Part shown: piece after piece, positions 62,646 to 64,000 of the stretch
Layout of the letters: each line of letters begins with the position of its first letter
Numbering within the stretch: the first letter of the stretch is position 1
NCBI RefSeq assembly: GCF_000346485.2
Contig: NZ_KQ976354.1
Span: forward strand, 6,819,269-6,883,268
DNA length: 64,000 nucleotides
Direction of reading: 5' to 3'
Source of the DNA: Scytonema hofmannii PCC 7110
Lineage (GTDB): Bacteria > Cyanobacteriota > Cyanobacteriia > Cyanobacteriales > Nostocaceae
Notes under the pieces: generated by a model
Told to the model about the DNA's origin: nothing
Databases searched by the model: none
What the model saw: the letters and a program-made list of their open reading frames with translations, nothing else
Program-made: the position numbers and the translations under genes

Positions 62646-62769
62646 TTTAAATCATTGCAATTGTTGTACCAAACCCTTTAATATGCCCAATGGTTTGAAA
62701 AATGATGAAATATAAAGGGTAAAAGCTAACATTTCATAGTTCATACAACAAAGCTGAATACTTCATACT

Positions 62770-62781
62770 TTAGTTGACTAG
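62770..62781. promoter_or_regulatory. shared palindrome upstream of the AraC-type gene
   Basis: TTAGTTGACTAG, 7 bp before the ATG at 62789, fitting TTAGYTGRCTAR. Its position would block translation initiation or late transcription steps if bound. Confidence 0.4.
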
Positions 62782-62788
62782 CTTAATC

Positions 62789-63700
62789 ATGAGCAACAGC
62801 GAGCAATTAAAACAGGAAAAGACTTTACTCGTTGACTTTAAACAGGAAAGAGCAACCGAGCAAATCTTGTCTAACCCGCCTTTGATAACCAGTTATTATT
62901 CAGGATGGGATGGGATATATTTTGAGCATCATCATCAACCTAATAACGATACATTCGAGCATAGTCTGACAATGCACACCATCAGTGTTGCCTTGGGTAA
63001 TCTATCAACAGAACGATGGTTTAATGGAAAAAGACAAAGTGAACATCAAACAAAAGGAACTATTGCCATTATTCCAGTTGATATACTCCACCGTTGTTTG
63101 TGGGAAGAAAAAATTCAATTTATGTTTGTGTCAGTTGACCCCTTACTTCTAAAAAGATTGGGGATGGAAGTTTCTGCATCAGAAGATATTGAATTAATTC
63201 CTCACTTTGCCACACAGCAAGATCCACTCATTCTCGGCATACTTTTATCTCTGAAAGACGAGCTAGAGTCAAAAATGAGTGGGGATAGTTTATACGTTGA
63301 GCAACTGAGAACAACGCTAGTTATTCATCTTATAAAGAAATATTGTGTCAAAAAAAATCAAGTAGTTAAATATACTGATGGATTGCCAAAATATAAGTTG
63401 CGTCAGGTTCTAGAGCACATTCACAGCCATCTGAATTCAGAGATCAAGTTAGCTGAGTTGGCAGGAGTAGCAGGTATCAGCCAGTACTACTTTTGTCAAC
63501 TCTTCAAAAATTCTCTAGGTATAACTCCTTACCAATATGTACTTCAGCAGAGAGTGGAACAAGCAAAGCGGTTGTTAAGAAGTGGGAAAATGGCAATCTG
63601 TGATATTGCTCTGATATGCGGTTTTGCAAATCAAAGCCACCTGACCAAGCACTTTCGCAAAATAACAGGGATGACGCCTAAAGATTATCAGAAACAGTAG
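62789..63700 (+). CDS. AraC family transcriptional regulator
   Basis: This 303-residue protein (ATG at 62789) has an N-terminal cupin-like sensor (about 40-160: YYSGWDGIYFEHHHQPNNDT, GTIAIIPVDILHRCLWEEKI) and the two AraC helix-turn-helix units at the C-terminus (about 205-303: IKLAELAGVAGISQYYFCQL, MAICDIALICGFANQSHLTK, and HFRKITGMTPKDYQKQ). Such proteins usually activate a neighbouring uptake or metabolic gene; the gene downstream is a response regulator instead. Ligand unknown. Confidence 0.92.
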   Translation: MSNSEQLKQEKTLLVDFKQERATEQILSNPPLITSYYSGWDGIYFEHHHQPNNDTFEHSLTMHTISVALGNLSTERWFNGKRQSEHQTKGTIAIIPVDILHRCLWEEKIQFMFVSVDPLLLKRLGMEVSASEDIELIPHFATQQDPLILGILLSLKDELESKMSGDSLYVEQLRTTLVIHLIKKYCVKKNQVVKYTDGLPKYKLRQVLEHIHSHLNSEIKLAELAGVAGISQYYFCQLFKNSLGITPYQYVLQQRVEQAKRLLRSGKMAICDIALICGFANQSHLTKHFRKITGMTPKDYQKQ

Positions 63701-63717
63701 GGGGTAGGGGGGAATCA

Positions 63718-63748
63718 GATGCCCGACTTCTTTAAGAAGTCGGGCATC
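63718..63748. repeat. 31-bp palindromic repeat (copy 6 of 6)
   Basis: GATGCCCGACTTCTT followed by TAAGAAGTCGGGCATC. Both arms carry the compensating change (C to G and G to C), so pairing is kept. Confidence 0.85.
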
Positions 63749-63901
63749 TTACACTCTGCTTATAAAATAAAAGCTTTGCCTATGACTAATGACCAATGGC
63801 ACATGACCATTGAAAAAAAACACAGAAATTTCTTAATTTAGGGATACAAGCTACGTGTTCTTTCCCTTAATATAAATAATTTAAGGAAAAGGAGACCTGC
63901 C

Positions 63902-64000
63902 ATGAGAATATTGCTGGTGGGGGACGATCAACCTTCAATGGTCATGCTTAAAAGGAAACTGCTTGCAGCTAACTACATCATTGATGCAGCAACTGGTGAG
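63902..64000 (+). CDS. response regulator receiver (5' part only)
   Basis: The last 99 bp encode MRILLVGDDQPSMVMLKRKL and then LAANYIIDAATGE, the first strand and helix of a receiver domain with the acidic pair DD. The start has AAGGAGA 8 bases upstream. The gene runs off the window, so its output domain is unknown. Where most receivers read LLVEDD, this has a Gly. Confidence 0.8.
   Translation, partial: MRILLVGDDQPSMVMLKRKLLAANYIIDAATGE

Overview
The window is chromosomal DNA of a filamentous, probably heterocyst-forming cyanobacterium (order Nostocales). The evidence is direct: frequent HIP1-type GCGATCGC octamers, many 7-bp tandem repeats (GGTCACT, GGTTAGT, TTTTGGA and GGGAGTA types), and a gene set rich in cyanobacterial families (Tic20, Tab2, ABA4-like, DUF3181, iron-uptake porin, heme oxygenase, plant-type ferredoxin, HpsL/N/O/P-like genes). 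Species cannot be named from the sequence alone. I saw no rRNA, tRNA or CRISPR array.

Layout. 0-13 kb: the 3' end of a YgfZ-like gene, an amine oxidase-like flavoprotein, cysK with a small 2Fe-2S protein, a decayed GNAT acetyltransferase, a TnpB-type element with a divergent small ribbon-helix-helix-like gene, DedA, a STAS protein, rpsF, an FAH-family enzyme and Tic20. 12.7-25.5 kb: glyA, a WecA/MraY-type transferase, cinA, an FHA-containing Ser/Thr kinase, an HlyD-type protein, several small cyanobacterial proteins (DUF4926, DUF2993, DUF2795, DUF3181), an ABA4-like protein, a CobW-family GTPase and heme oxygenase. 26-34 kb: glmM, then a four-gene polysaccharide cluster resembling hpsL-hpsN-hpsO-hpsP (hormogonium polysaccharide), interrupted by a 173-bp MITE, then a 1-Cys peroxiredoxin.

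34.3-37.3 kb is a zone of decayed fragments around one intact secreted alpha/beta hydrolase. 37.4-47 kb: a P-type ATPase, a P-loop ATPase, Tab2, a TPR lipoprotein, a pentapeptide-repeat membrane protein, methionine aminopeptidase and a YhcG-type nuclease gene containing two perfect 23-bp palindromes. 47-51.4 kb: a fatty-acid desaturase divergent from an unusual TetR-type regulator whose C-terminal half looks like a dead tyrosine recombinase, with two palindromic operators between them; then a biliverdin reductase-like gene and ferredoxin.

51.7-64 kb: a SpoIID-type protein, sulfiredoxin, an HTH-GrpE fusion, a STAS protein convergent with a receiver-PP2C phosphatase (a likely partner-switching pair), rubrerythrin with two palindromic upstream sites, two tandem candidate small RNAs, an iron-uptake porin, and a run of three regulators (MarR, Crp and AraC types) whose upstream regions share one palindrome, followed by the start of a response regulator.

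How it fits together: heme oxygenase plus the biliverdin reductase-like protein act on the same pigment; peroxiredoxin, sulfiredoxin and rubrerythrin are peroxide defence; the STAS/PP2C pair and hps genes are both of kinds linked to hormogonia in related organisms. The strongest candidates for undescribed biology are the TetR-recombinase fusion with its twin operators, the tandem small RNAs, the HTH-GrpE fusion, the shared operator in the MarR-Crp-AraC block, and mobile or simple repeats that supply start codons, stop codons or in-frame palindromes to genes.
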